NCBI RefSeq assembly: GCF_016756495.1
Contig: NZ_AP023243.1
Coordinates: 6,328,501 to 6,392,500 of the forward strand
Source: Mesorhizobium sp. 113-3-3
GTDB taxonomy: Bacteria > Pseudomonadota > Alphaproteobacteria > Rhizobiales > Rhizobiaceae
Reading direction: 5' to 3'
DNA length: 64,000 bases
Below the pieces are notes generated by a model. That model saw only the letters and a program-made list of their open reading frames with translations, was not told the origin of the DNA and ran no database searches. Within the stretch, counting starts at the first letter, position 1; each line of letters starts with the position of its first letter. Of the stretch, positions 1 through 8,564 are shown one piece after another. Made by a program: the position numbers and the translations under genes.

Positions 1-663
1 GCCGTGTCCATCCGCGTCAATGACGTGCTCGGTGTGGCCGGCTTCGTCTTCCCGGGCGACCGAGTAGATGTGCTGCTGACGCGCACGGTGCGCGACACTG
101 ACGGCGCGGACAAGAGTTTTGTCGATGTATTGCTGCAGAGCATGAAGGTGCTCGCCATCGACCAGGTGGCCGACGAGAGCAAGGATAACCCGACTGTGGT
201 CAAGTCGGTGACGCTCGAGGCCAGCACCAAGGATGCGCAAAAACTGACACTGGCGGCAGGCGCCGGCCAATTGTCGTTGGCGCTGCGCCAGGCTGCTGCC
301 AGCAAGGGGGAGACGACCGAGCGGGTGACGCTTTCCGACCTGACCGGCGAAACGCCGGAGGACGTCGCCAAAAGGCAGGCCGAGCTCGACAGGAAGGCAG
401 CCGCCGAAGCTGAGGCCGCAGCCGAGCGCAAGCGCGCCGAAGACAGGATTGCTGGACTGACCCAGGCGGTAGAGCGCGTGGGAAACCGCCTTGATGAGTT
501 GGGCAAGGCCAAGCCGGCTCCGGCGGTAGCCTCGGCCCCGGAAGCCAGGGAAGTCGTCAAGGAAGTGGTGAAATATGTGCAGCCTGAACCGCCGAAGAAC
601 GTGACCGTGGGCGTATTCCGGGGTGTGAAGCTCGAGACGTATGACGTGCCGCGACAACCGTGA
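1..663 (+). CDS. cpaB: Flp pilus assembly protein CpaB, 3' part
   Basis: The window opens inside this gene; the frame is open from base 1 and ends at TGA 661-663, leaving about 220 residues. The first residues (SIRVNDVLGVAGFVFPGDRVDVLLTR when read in pieces) are the typical SAF/RcpC core of CpaB, which sits in the periplasm with the CpaC secretin in Tad pilus systems. A charged Ala/Glu/Lys-rich coiled-coil stretch follows at about residues 120-165, then a short C-terminal tail. The GTG at position 4 is internal and not a start. cpaC begins 60 bp downstream in the same direction, so the two are probably co-transcribed. Confidence 0.85.
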   Translation, partial: AVSIRVNDVLGVAGFVFPGDRVDVLLTRTVRDTDGADKSFVDVLLQSMKVLAIDQVADESKDNPTVVKSVTLEASTKDAQKLTLAAGAGQLSLALRQAAASKGETTERVTLSDLTGETPEDVAKRQAELDRKAAAEAEAAAERKRAEDRIAGLTQAVERVGNRLDELGKAKPAPAVASAPEAREVVKEVVKYVQPEPPKNVTVGVFRGVKLETYDVPRQP

Positions 664-723
664 TATAAGGCGCAGCTAATAATAAGGTGGGGGCTGCCAT
701 CGGCAGCAATCGGGGAGACGGGG

Positions 724-2169
724 ATGCACGGGTTTTGGGTTAGGGTGGCGACGGCCGCTTTGTCCTGTGTGGCGGCGCTGCTGCTATCGAGCCTTGCGGC
801 CGACGCAGCCGACCGCTTCATCGACGTGTCGAACCCCAGCGTCCATCGTATCTTCCTGCCGGTGTCGCAATCGGTGACGGTGCAGGTGAGCGCCAATCTG
901 GGCGATATCGTCGTCGGCGACGAGAAGATCGCCGATGCCCAGCCGATGACCGACCGCACGCTCTATGTCATCGGCAAGGGCGCCGGCACCACCACGGTCA
1001 ATCTGTTTTCCCCGGACAAGCGCTCGCTCGGCGTCATCCAGATCGAGGTCGGCCTCGACGTCAGCGACATGGCGCAGGCGATCCGCCAGGTGGCGCCAAA
1101 GGCGCGCATCGAAATCGGTTCGATCAACGGCAGGGTCAGGCTTGGCGGCCACGTCAGGGATGGCGCCACGCTGGCGGCCATCATGGAAGTCGCGCAGCAA
1201 TATGGCCCCGATGCCATCATCAACTCAGTCACCGTCGATGATAGCCAGCAGGTCAATTTGGCTGTGCGTATATTGGAGGCGAAGCGCAACGCAGGCCGGG
1301 ATCTTGGCGTATCGATCAAGAGCACCAACAGGAGCGGCACGACCAAAGTCGGAACCGGCGACGCCGCTGTCGACGCGGATGGAACGGTGCTCGGAGCGGG
1401 AGACCTTGTCAGTGGTATTCTTTCGAAGGCTAACCCCTTCGCGGCACTGATCACCCGGGTTATCGACAGCAACATCAAGGTTGACCTCATCATAGAGGCG
1501 CTCGAGGCAAAGGGCGTGGTGCGCACGCTGGCAGAGCCCAACCTCACCACGCTTTCAGGCGAGCCTGCCAGCTTTAATGCTGGCGGCGAAGTTCCGATCC
1601 GCAGCGTCGACGCCAATGGCCAGGTCCAAATCCAGTACAAGCAATTCGGCGTCAACCTTCTGTTCACGCCGGTGGTGCTGGAAGACAACAAGATCCACAT
1701 GAAGCTTGCTCCGGAAGTCAGCGACCTGACCAGCTTCACCACCGCCGGCGACCCGATCTTCACCAACCGTAAACTGTCGACCGTGGTTGAGCTGCGCGAC
1801 GGCCAAAGCTTCGCGGTGGGCGGACTGTTGTCGAGCAAAACCACCAAACTGCAGAACCAGGTGCCGTGGCTCGGCCAGGTGCCGGTCATCGGATCGCTGT
1901 TCCGCAATTCGAGCAACCAGAAGGAAGAGACCGAACTGGTCGTGATCGTCACGCCGCATATCGTGCGGCCGGTGAAACCCGGTGAACAGCTGGCGACACC
2001 CTTCGACAAGACGCGGCCGGCCAATGACCCGGAACTCTTCGTGCTCGGTCAGCTCGAGGTGAACAAGGACATGATCCGAAAATACGAAACGGGCGACGGC
2101 GTCACCGGCCCCTATGGCCACATGCTGGACTTCAAATCGAAGGACAAGATGCTCTATGTCAAGAAATAG
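724..2169 (+). CDS. cpaC: Flp pilus secretin CpaC (RcpA family)
   Basis: 481 residues with an N-terminal signal peptide (hydrophobic run at about residues 8-28, ending near ADA). An N-terminal pilus/BON-like region follows, and the C-terminal half is a type II/III secretin domain with the VPWLGQVPVIGSLFR and ELVVIVTPHIVRPV signatures. It should form the outer-membrane ring through which the Flp pilus passes. A purine-rich stretch (GGGGAGACGGGG) lies just upstream of ATG 724. Its 3' end overlaps the next gene by 14 bp, which suggests translational coupling. Confidence 0.9.
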   Translation: MHGFWVRVATAALSCVAALLLSSLAADAADRFIDVSNPSVHRIFLPVSQSVTVQVSANLGDIVVGDEKIADAQPMTDRTLYVIGKGAGTTTVNLFSPDKRSLGVIQIEVGLDVSDMAQAIRQVAPKARIEIGSINGRVRLGGHVRDGATLAAIMEVAQQYGPDAIINSVTVDDSQQVNLAVRILEAKRNAGRDLGVSIKSTNRSGTTKVGTGDAAVDADGTVLGAGDLVSGILSKANPFAALITRVIDSNIKVDLIIEALEAKGVVRTLAEPNLTTLSGEPASFNAGGEVPIRSVDANGQVQIQYKQFGVNLLFTPVVLEDNKIHMKLAPEVSDLTSFTTAGDPIFTNRKLSTVVELRDGQSFAVGGLLSSKTTKLQNQVPWLGQVPVIGSLFRNSSNQKEETELVVIVTPHIVRPVKPGEQLATPFDKTRPANDPELFVLGQLEVNKDMIRKYETGDGVTGPYGHMLDFKSKDKMLYVKK

Positions 2170-2449
2170 CGCCTTGATCCTCGTTCTGTGCGCCGCTTCG
2201 CTGTCGGGCTGCGCCGCGGACTATCTGAACCACTACGACTCGGTGACCTTGGCCGCCGGCGACACGCAGAAGTTCAATTCGATGCTGCAGACGGTCGACC
2301 CGCTCAATCCGGCTTCGAGGAACACGCATATCGAGGGCGACGGCACGCGCGCTGCCGCCGTTGCCCAGAGCTACAAATTTCCACCGCCACCTCCGCCACC
2401 GCCAGCGATCACGGTCAATGTCGGGGGGGCGGGCGTGACAAAGCAGTGA
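2156..2449 (+). CDS. Small lipoprotein of the tad locus
   Basis: 97 residues starting at ATG 2156, inside the 3' end of cpaC. The N-terminus has a lipoprotein signal (hydrophobic run, then LSGC with the lipobox Cys at about residue 18). The rest is hydrophilic with a run of eight prolines near residues 75-82. It sits where many tad loci encode CpaD, but it is far shorter than CpaD (about 200 residues or more) and I see no CpaD domain. A role as pilotin or secretin-associated lipoprotein is an inference from position only. Confidence 0.7.
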   Translation: MSRNSALILVLCAASLSGCAADYLNHYDSVTLAAGDTQKFNSMLQTVDPLNPASRNTHIEGDGTRAAAVAQSYKFPPPPPPPPAITVNVGGAGVTKQ

Positions 2450-2520
2450 GCTGAACGGAAGGATGCGGAGGACGCCGGGCATGCGAGGGGCCTTGGCGCG
2501 AGAAAGCAGAGAGTAAGGTC

Positions 2521-4041
2521 ATGTTGGGGACCATTCGTGCCTTCTGGAACGATCAACGCGGCATAGCGATGATCCTCGTGGCTATCATGCTACCGGTGCT
2601 TATCGGCTTCGCTCTGTTGGCCATCGATATGAGCCGGGCCAACGGACTGCATAACGATCTGCAGAAAGGCGTCGATGCCTACGCGCTTGCGGCAGCCGCT
2701 GAGCTCGACGGCAACAGCGATGCGATCACACGGGCCGACCGCGCGATCGACAATCTTCTTACCAATGGAACCAAGTTTTCAACCTCGGGCGATCACACGC
2801 TGGCGCGCGCCGATCTGACGATCAAATATCTGACGGGTATACCTGCCAGCGACAGCATAACATTGAGTGCCGCAGGCGTTGACGGGAATGGCGTCAATTG
2901 GGCCAGTACCGATCCCAAAGCCGTAAAATTCGCCGAGGTGACGGTAAACGCCTCCGGCGTGGCGGCTGGCGCGGGTGCCTTTGCGACGATCTTCCCCGCG
3001 AGCTTCATCGGCGGCACCGACACGATGGACATTCAGCCACAGGCTGTTGCGGGGTTCACCAACGCATTGTGCCAGTTCACCCCGATGTTCATCTGCAATC
3101 CCTTTACCAACAGTTCGACTTCTCTAAGCGATTTGCAGACCGCCTTGTCAGGCACCAAGAAGCCGATGATCTGGCTCAAAGAGCAGCAAGGTGGCAACAG
3201 CGCCCAGTACGGCCCGGGCAATTATGGTTTCCTATCTTCGCCGGAAGGCGACAAAAATACCGGCGCGATTACTAAAATGTTCGCGGTGACCAATCCGCCG
3301 GCCTGCTACGGCCAGAGCGGGGTGACGACCCGTCCGGGCAACATTCCCCCGGTCAACGACGGCATCAACACCCGCTTCGATATCTTCTCAAATGGCGGTC
3401 CCTACAAAACCGATCCGACCATCAATCCGCCGGCGCCGAACGTTCGTAAAGGGATGGTTGCTTCAAACGCTGGCAAGAAAAATTGCAGCTATGGTGCACC
3501 CAATAGCGGCCAGGCCAAGAACTACAAGGCATTGCCCAGAGACGATTGCTTCTACGCCAATGGAGGTTGCTCGCACGCGGGGGCCCTCGGTGACGGCACC
3601 TGGAATTTCTATCGAGCCCCCACGGATCCAAAATTTGCGACGGATCCTGGCTATTGGAACGTCAATCATCCGAGTGCCACCACCGCTGCCGTGACAGCCG
3701 CCTGCGGCGCAGCACCAAGCCGGTACTGCGTCTACAAATTCGAAATCAACAATCCCGGCTTGAACAGCGGTTCGGAGGCGACAGCACCCCAGTGCAACAC
3801 GACGACGCAGACTGCGGACAGGCGACTGCTCTACGTGGCAGTCATCGACTGCACCGCCAACAACGTTCATGGCGGCGGACAGACCTTGCCGGTCCAGGCG
3901 TTTGCCAGCGTGTTCGTCACCGAACCCGCTGGGGGGGCGCCCAACGCCGACATCTACGGCGAGATGGAGGATATCAGCACGGTGGTTGGATTGGGCACTC
4001 TGAAGAAGCTTCAGCGCAACGAAGCTCAATTGTATCGATAG
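2521..4041 (+). CDS. TadG-like pilus assembly protein
   Basis: 506 residues. The N-terminus has the TadE/TadG plan: a short basic head containing RGIAMI, one membrane segment (about residues 17-37), then a long extracytoplasmic part with many small and polar residues and several Cys. TadG-like proteins are minor pseudopilins or anchors of Tad pili. ATG 2521 follows GAGAGTAAGG closely enough to serve as ribosome binding site. The next TadE-like gene starts 4 bp after the stop codon. Confidence 0.75.
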   Translation: MLGTIRAFWNDQRGIAMILVAIMLPVLIGFALLAIDMSRANGLHNDLQKGVDAYALAAAAELDGNSDAITRADRAIDNLLTNGTKFSTSGDHTLARADLTIKYLTGIPASDSITLSAAGVDGNGVNWASTDPKAVKFAEVTVNASGVAAGAGAFATIFPASFIGGTDTMDIQPQAVAGFTNALCQFTPMFICNPFTNSSTSLSDLQTALSGTKKPMIWLKEQQGGNSAQYGPGNYGFLSSPEGDKNTGAITKMFAVTNPPACYGQSGVTTRPGNIPPVNDGINTRFDIFSNGGPYKTDPTINPPAPNVRKGMVASNAGKKNCSYGAPNSGQAKNYKALPRDDCFYANGGCSHAGALGDGTWNFYRAPTDPKFATDPGYWNVNHPSATTAAVTAACGAAPSRYCVYKFEINNPGLNSGSEATAPQCNTTTQTADRRLLYVAVIDCTANNVHGGGQTLPVQAFASVFVTEPAGGAPNADIYGEMEDISTVVGLGTLKKLQRNEAQLYR

Positions 4042-4045
4042 AGCC

Positions 4046-4540
4046 ATGCTGACCGCGCTTAGACACACGATCAGGAAATTTCATCGCGACGACAAAGGCG
4101 CCGCCCTGGTCGAGGTGGCGATCGCGGCTCCCTTGGTGCTGCTGCTGTCGGCGGGCGTGTTTGAATTTTCCAACATCATCAATACGCGGCTGCTGCTTGC
4201 TGCTGGCGTGGAGGACGGGGCTCGCTATATGGCGCGCTGCAGCGACAGCAACTGGAACAATTGCGTTACGTTGGGGACAAATCTCGCCGTGAACGGTGCC
4301 GTCACCGGCGGCAGCGCCAGGGTCACTGGATGGACCACGCCAGAAGTCCAAGTCACCGTCGCCCATACGCAGGCGGTCGACGGCAGTGGGAACCAGCTCT
4401 ACCTGAGCAACACGGGCAACGTGGATGTCGTCAAGGTCAGCACCACGTTGCCCTACAGCGGCGGCGTGTTTTTGGGTTTTCTGGGTTTTGGAACGATCGA
4501 CATCACCGTATCGCATCAGGAGCGCGTTTTCGGATGGTGA
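4046..4540 (+). CDS. TadE-like pseudopilin
   Basis: 164 residues. The head contains DDKGAALVEVAIAAPLVLLLSAGVFEF, here quoted only for its pattern: a G-A-x-x-V-E cleavage/entry motif followed by one hydrophobic segment (about residues 22-42). This is the TadE family signature, with the conserved Glu five residues after the presumed prepilin processing site. The rest is a small extracytoplasmic domain. It overlaps the next gene by the sequence ATGGTGA at 4534-4540. Confidence 0.75.
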   Translation: MLTALRHTIRKFHRDDKGAALVEVAIAAPLVLLLSAGVFEFSNIINTRLLLAAGVEDGARYMARCSDSNWNNCVTLGTNLAVNGAVTGGSARVTGWTTPEVQVTVAHTQAVDGSGNQLYLSNTGNVDVVKVSTTLPYSGGVFLGFLGFGTIDITVSHQERVFGW

Positions 4541-5166
4541 CTGAGAAAAGCAGATTCGGGGCGGAGCAGTCGGGCGCGACGATGGTCGAGATGGCCATCG
4601 CTCTGCCTGTGCTGCTTGTACTTGTGCTCGGATTCGTGGACTTCGGCTACGCCTACTACCAATGGAACGCGGGCAACAAGGCAGTGCAGGCCGGCGCAAG
4701 ACTGGCGCAGATTTCCACACCCATCGCCATCGGACTTCCGCTGGAAGCACAAACGCCCAGCGATTCCACCCAGGTCGGAGCCGCGGTGCCGGCCGGCACC
4801 TATGATTACACCTGCACTGCGAGCGCAGCAGGCGTCGCCTGCTGCAGTATCGGCGCAGGCACGTGCCTGGCCGCGAATGCGAGCCAGGCCTCGTTCGATG
4901 CGATCTATAACGGCACCGCCCACCGTGCCGGAATGCAAAACTTCCTGCCGATGCTGGAAAAGTCCCAAGTGCGGATCGAATACGCCGCGTCGGGCCTCGG
5001 CTACTGGACGCGCCCTAATGGCCCGGTGCCGACCATCACGGTCAGCATTACCAACCATCCCTTCCAGTTCTTCTTCCTGGGCGGACTGCTCGGGTTCGGA
5101 AACATCACCATGCCCTCCATGCTGAGCACGGTCACGGGCGAAGATCTGAAGAGTACCTATCCATGA
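4534..5166 (+). CDS. TadF/TadE-like pseudopilin
   Basis: 210 residues from ATG 4534, which overlaps the previous stop. The head reads SGATMVEMAIALPVLLVLVLG, again Gly-Ala-x-x-Val-Glu followed by one hydrophobic helix (about residues 17-37). It is a second TadE-superfamily pseudopilin, so the locus has three in a row (TadG-, TadE- and TadF-like). An internal cluster of Cys (CTCTAS..CCSIGAGTC pattern near residues 90-110) could form disulfides. Longer upstream extensions of this frame run through tadE and are not used. Confidence 0.75.
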   Translation: MVTEKSRFGAEQSGATMVEMAIALPVLLVLVLGFVDFGYAYYQWNAGNKAVQAGARLAQISTPIAIGLPLEAQTPSDSTQVGAAVPAGTYDYTCTASAAGVACCSIGAGTCLAANASQASFDAIYNGTAHRAGMQNFLPMLEKSQVRIEYAASGLGYWTRPNGPVPTITVSITNHPFQFFFLGGLLGFGNITMPSMLSTVTGEDLKSTYP

Positions 5167-6326
5167 ACGCCATCAACACCAAGGTTACACCAACCAAGCG
5201 AAAGCAGGTGGCGCTGTTCTCGTCGGATCCGAATTTCAAGCGCGACGTGGCGACACGGCTCGATGCGCTGGCGATCTATGACGTCAGGGTTTCCGAGACG
5301 GATGATTTTCTCAAAGGGCCGCCGGCCGATACGCGCCCGGGCATCGTCATCCTCGATCTCGGCGGTGGCGAGCTGCTCGGCAGGCCAGGCATCGTCGAGG
5401 CGCGCGCGCTGTGGGCGGCGGTGCCGCTGATTGCGGTTTCCGATGAGCTGACGTCGGAACAGACACGCGTGCTGGTGCGCATGAATGCCTCGGACTGGCT
5501 GCACAAGCCGCTCGACGGCAAGGAACTGCTCAACGCGGTGACCTTTCACGATACCGGCAACCAGGGCACCAAGAGCCGGATCGTCACCTTCATCAGCGCC
5601 AGCGGCGGTGCGGGCGCCACGACGCTGGCGCTGTCGGCGGCCGAATTCCTCGCGTCGAAATCGGCTGAGCGCGCGGCTTCGACCTGCCTGGTCGATCTCG
5701 ATTTCCAGAGCGCCAATTGCGGCGCCTATCTCAATCTGTTCAACCAGTTCGATCTCGCGGGCATCATCAGCCAGCCGGAAAGGCTCGACGTCGAGCTGAT
5801 GGATGTCATCAAGCTTACGCGCCCGTCCGGTCTCACCCTCTATGCGTTCGAGCGGCCGCAACTGCCCTTCGAGCCGCACGGCAGCGACTTCGTCTTCCGG
5901 CTGCTGGATCTCGTCGCCTACCGCTTCGACGACATCGTCATCGACCTGCCCAACATCGAAACGCCCTGGCACAATTCGGTGCTATCGACCAGCGACGAGA
6001 TCTTCATCGTATTCGAACTCAACGTCGCTTCGCTGCGGCAAGGCAAGCGGCTCTACAAGAAGATCCGCGAGCTGCGCGGCAATGCGGTCAGCATCACGCT
6101 GGTCGCCAACAAGCACAAGCGCAAATGGTTCGGGAACCATTTTTCGCGCAGTGAGCTCGAGAAGATATTCAAGGCGCCGCACATCAAATCGGTGGCGCTG
6201 GACAACGCCCTTCTAACCGATGCCTTGAACCGGGCGATCCTGCCCGCCGAAGTGGATGGCCGGGCGCGCTTCAACAAGGATCTGAAGAAGATGTTCAAAG
6301 AGCGGCTCGATGACGCTGCCCGGTAG
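5163..6326 (+). CDS. cpaE: Pilus assembly ATPase-like protein CpaE/TadZ
   Basis: 387 residues; ATG overlaps the preceding TGA (ATGA). Residues about 10-125 look like a response-regulator receiver fold (RPGIVILDL, then the KPL segment). Residues about 135-380 are a ParA/MinD-type ATPase domain. The deviant Walker A reads SGGAGATT, without either Lys of the MinD/ParA signature; atypical Walker A motifs are known in the TadZ family. CpaE/TadZ directs Tad pilus machinery to the cell pole. cpaF and tadBC are not downstream, so the motor genes must lie elsewhere, probably before the window. Confidence 0.85.
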   Translation: MNAINTKVTPTKRKQVALFSSDPNFKRDVATRLDALAIYDVRVSETDDFLKGPPADTRPGIVILDLGGGELLGRPGIVEARALWAAVPLIAVSDELTSEQTRVLVRMNASDWLHKPLDGKELLNAVTFHDTGNQGTKSRIVTFISASGGAGATTLALSAAEFLASKSAERAASTCLVDLDFQSANCGAYLNLFNQFDLAGIISQPERLDVELMDVIKLTRPSGLTLYAFERPQLPFEPHGSDFVFRLLDLVAYRFDDIVIDLPNIETPWHNSVLSTSDEIFIVFELNVASLRQGKRLYKKIRELRGNAVSITLVANKHKRKWFGNHFSRSELEKIFKAPHIKSVALDNALLTDALNRAILPAEVDGRARFNKDLKKMFKERLDDAAR

Positions 6327-6900
6327 AGATGGCACCGGTGCGAGGCTGGCCGGCGCCTGCGTGCTCGGCCTGGTACTGACGCTGTCAGCCCAGGACTTCG
6401 CCCAGGCACGGTCGGGGCTTTCGGATCGGCCGCCACTGCCGGCAATGGGTCCCAGCCTGCGCAAGGCGGTTGCCTTCGCGACCACCGAGCAGCCGGGAAC
6501 GATCGTCATCCGCAAGAGCGAGAAGGCGCTTTACCTGGTGACCCGCCAGGGCCAGGCGCTGCGCTACCAGATCAGCGTCGGGCGTGACGGATTTGGCTGG
6601 ACCGGGGTGGTGAAGGTCGGCGCCAAGACGGAATGGCCGCAATGGCGCCCGCCCCGGGAAATGCGGGCCCGCCAGCCGGAACTGCCGGAACAGGTGCCGT
6701 CGGGTCCCTATAATCCGTTGGGCGCGCGGGCGCTGTATCTGCTGCGGGACGGCCGCGACACGCTCTATCGCATCCATGGCACCAACGATCCCTCCGGCGT
6801 GGGATTCGACGGCACGTCGGGCTGCTTTCGCCTTACCAACACGGATGTGATCGATCTCTTCAAGCGCGTGCCAATTGGCACCAAGGTGGTGGTTCAATGA
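6310..6900 (+). CDS. L,D-transpeptidase (YkuD family)
   Basis: 196 residues with an N-terminal signal peptide (about residues 10-35, ending near QAR). The catalytic block reads IHGTN, then GTSGCFRLTN: His, Cys and Arg of the YkuD H...SxGCxR motif are present. This periplasmic enzyme family makes 3-3 peptidoglycan crosslinks or links proteins to peptidoglycan. The start lies 17 bp inside cpaE and the stop overlaps the next start (ATGA), so it appears to be the tail of the pilus operon. A role in local wall remodelling for the pilus is an inference. Confidence 0.85.
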   Translation: MTLPGRDGTGARLAGACVLGLVLTLSAQDFAQARSGLSDRPPLPAMGPSLRKAVAFATTEQPGTIVIRKSEKALYLVTRQGQALRYQISVGRDGFGWTGVVKVGAKTEWPQWRPPREMRARQPELPEQVPSGPYNPLGARALYLLRDGRDTLYRIHGTNDPSGVGFDGTSGCFRLTNTDVIDLFKRVPIGTKVVVQ

Positions 6901-7472
6901 CGACGATCAGTGACCCGCATGTACCGGCCGTAGCCGCCGAGCCGATGGAGCCGAAACTGCTCGACAGGGATGCCAGCCGCTCGCGGCTGGCTGTCGTGGT
7001 CGGTGTCGGGCTGACGCTGTTTGCCGTGCTGAACGCGACCGCCGCCATCTACCTCTATCGAGGCATCAATGACCTGCGAACCGTGGAGGGGCGTCTCGAG
7101 GAACTCGGTGCGTTCGAGCAGCGGATCGTTGCCCGGCTCGACACGGTCAACAACGGTTTTCAAAGCCGGTTTGAAAAGCTGGACAGCCAATTGCAGGGCA
7201 GTTTCAACGAAATCAACGGCAACATAGCCCGGTTGGAACAAAACTCTCCCTTGGCGCGTGAGGACAGCGGCACAAGCGCGGCGGAACCCGTCGTCGTCAC
7301 CAGCACCGTGGCGGACGCATCTTCCGACAACAGCGATGTCGCGGGCGAGCCCGCGGCTGTCGAGACGCCACGGCCACTCAAGCGCAGGAGCGCCGCGCCC
7401 ACCGGCCCGAACCCCGCCTACCAGCGAACGCAAACGCCGGATGGCAAGGTCTATTATCGCAAGATCGATTGA
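6897..7472 (+). CDS. Membrane-anchored coiled-coil protein, unknown function
   Basis: 191 residues, start overlapping the transpeptidase stop. A short cytoplasmic head is followed by one membrane segment (about residues 34-56, VVVGVGLTLFAVLNATAAIY) and a predicted coiled coil (about 60-120, many Leu/Glu/Arg/Gln heptads). The tail is Ser/Ala/Pro-rich and ends in a basic GKVYYRKID. I do not recognise a family. The overlap suggests co-translation with the transpeptidase. Confidence 0.6.
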   Translation: MTTISDPHVPAVAAEPMEPKLLDRDASRSRLAVVVGVGLTLFAVLNATAAIYLYRGINDLRTVEGRLEELGAFEQRIVARLDTVNNGFQSRFEKLDSQLQGSFNEINGNIARLEQNSPLAREDSGTSAAEPVVVTSTVADASSDNSDVAGEPAAVETPRPLKRRSAAPTGPNPAYQRTQTPDGKVYYRKID

Positions 7473-7571
7473 GGCGGCCCGGATTCCGGTGAAGCCGGCC
7501 CGAGCCACACGCCCTCGAAGCTGCTGGCGTCCAGGGATATTGGCGCTCTCTCGAAATGACGTGTGCGCCGG

Positions 7572-8108
7572 CTAAAGATCCCGTCCCAAAGTCATGAGAC
7601 GCAGAGCCAGGGACTCTGCGCGCAGCCGCGTCTCGCGAAGGAACGCGACATGACAGTATGCGCAGGCCGCGAAGCCCAGGACGAGCACCAGGCTGTTTTG
7701 CCCGGTAAGATCGATCTTCAGGGCGAATTGCAGGCCGTTGTACATCGGAAATCCCGCGACCGTGCTCGCCGTCTCCGAATGACTGCTGGAAGCGATCATC
7801 AGTCCGGCGAAAAGCAAGGCGACGTGGTTGGCCAGGAAGAAGGCGGCCGCCGGCCGCACACGGCAAGCGCTCCAACACACCAGTGCCGCGGCAACCAGGA
7901 TGACGGCGTCCAGGGCCATCGAACTGTAGAGATACAGGTCGACCTGCTGCCAGAACATCGCCGACAAGGGGCGCAGTTCAAGCCAGATCCTCCACATTGC
8001 GGGGCTGGCGGGATAGCTCCCGAGCAGCATGGTCGCCATTCGCTCGCAGGCCAGGACCATCAGGATGAAAGCCGGAAAAGCGAAGAGTAGTATCGGCCTG
8101 CGCTTCAT
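7572..8108 (-). CDS. Integral membrane protein, unknown function
   Basis: 178 residues, start ATG at 8108. Four to five hydrophobic segments are visible (about residues 5-25, 63-83, 86-106, 130-155), and a short basic tail follows the last one. No known domain is recognised. It is convergent with the pilus-linked genes and divergent from the type I secretion locus, so it is probably its own transcription unit. Membrane topology supports it being real. Confidence 0.55.
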   Translation of the reverse strand: MKRRPILLFAFPAFILMVLACERMATMLLGSYPASPAMWRIWLELRPLSAMFWQQVDLYLYSSMALDAVILVAAALVCWSACRVRPAAAFFLANHVALLFAGLMIASSSHSETASTVAGFPMYNGLQFALKIDLTGQNSLVLVLGFAACAYCHVAFLRETRLRAESLALRLMTLGRDL

Positions 8109-8436
8109 TTTGACCTCGACAATCTGGTATCAGCATAGATTGCAGAGATTGAGCGAGGCTTAACGCAAGGGCGCCACTTATGTCCGTGCTTGGGAGTTCA
8201 TCCGGGCAGCCCTCAATTCAGTATCGGCCCTTCATGCCGCGGCCGCATGATCTTTGCCGGACGCCTTCAAATTTTCACGGCTGCCTGCCGGCCCATGTGG
8301 GCCTCAGACGATTCTGGCTGGATTGTGCCGTAGGTGCGCCTGGACTTTTCCACACCAGGCGGCGTTTGGCTGAAGCCGCAGCCAACCCATTTTGTGCCAT
8401 TTTTGCTACATTTCTCAACCTTATGGCTCAAAAAAC

Positions 8437-8458
8437 TAATTTAGGCTGCCCTAAATTA
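8437..8458. promoter_or_regulatory. Perfect inverted repeat, candidate operator
   Basis: TAATTTAGG, four bases (CTGC), then CCTAAATTA: two exact 9-bp arms, 107 bp before the start of the TolC-like gene in an AT-rich stretch. The outer TTAGG-N4-CCTAA pattern resembles part of a DtxR/IdeR-type box, but the regulator cannot be told from the sequence. It is the strongest operator candidate for the type I secretion operon. Confidence 0.5.
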
Positions 8459-8496
8459 ATAATCGCTCACATATTTCTTGAAATTGTTGGATAGTC

Positions 8497-8540
8497 GCCT
8501 GAGACAGGCTCAGGCTTGGATCAGCGCCCGCAAAGGGCGC
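8497..8540 (+). promoter_or_regulatory. Two adjacent leader hairpins
   Basis: GCCTGAG/CTCAGGC (7-bp stem, 5-nt loop, 8497-8515) and GCGCCC/GGGCGC (6-bp stem, GCAAA loop, 8524-8540). They lie 24-68 bases before ATG 8565. If transcribed, they would sit in the 5' leader of the secretion operon and could affect translation or attenuation. No T-run follows, so a standard terminator is unlikely. Confidence 0.35.
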
Positions 8541-8564
8541 GGGGGAAATGTTGGGGCGGGTTAG

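Larger units (their letters stand above)
8109..8564. other. Intergenic region upstream of the secretion operon
   Basis: 456 bp between the divergent membrane protein and the TolC-like gene. The second half is clearly more AT-rich than its surroundings and holds a 9-bp inverted repeat and two leader hairpins (annotated separately). A 104-codon open frame at 8180-8494 has no coding character and covers these signals, so I do not call it a gene. Confidence 0.6.

Noticed and set aside
963..2024. A 353-codon minus-strand frame opposite cpaC
   Set aside because: Opposite a clear secretin gene in a GC-rich genome where antisense frames are common; no recognisable sequence.
8180..8494. A 104-codon frame before the TolC-like gene
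   Set aside because: Covers the AT-rich promoter region and the palindrome; no ribosome binding site or coding character.
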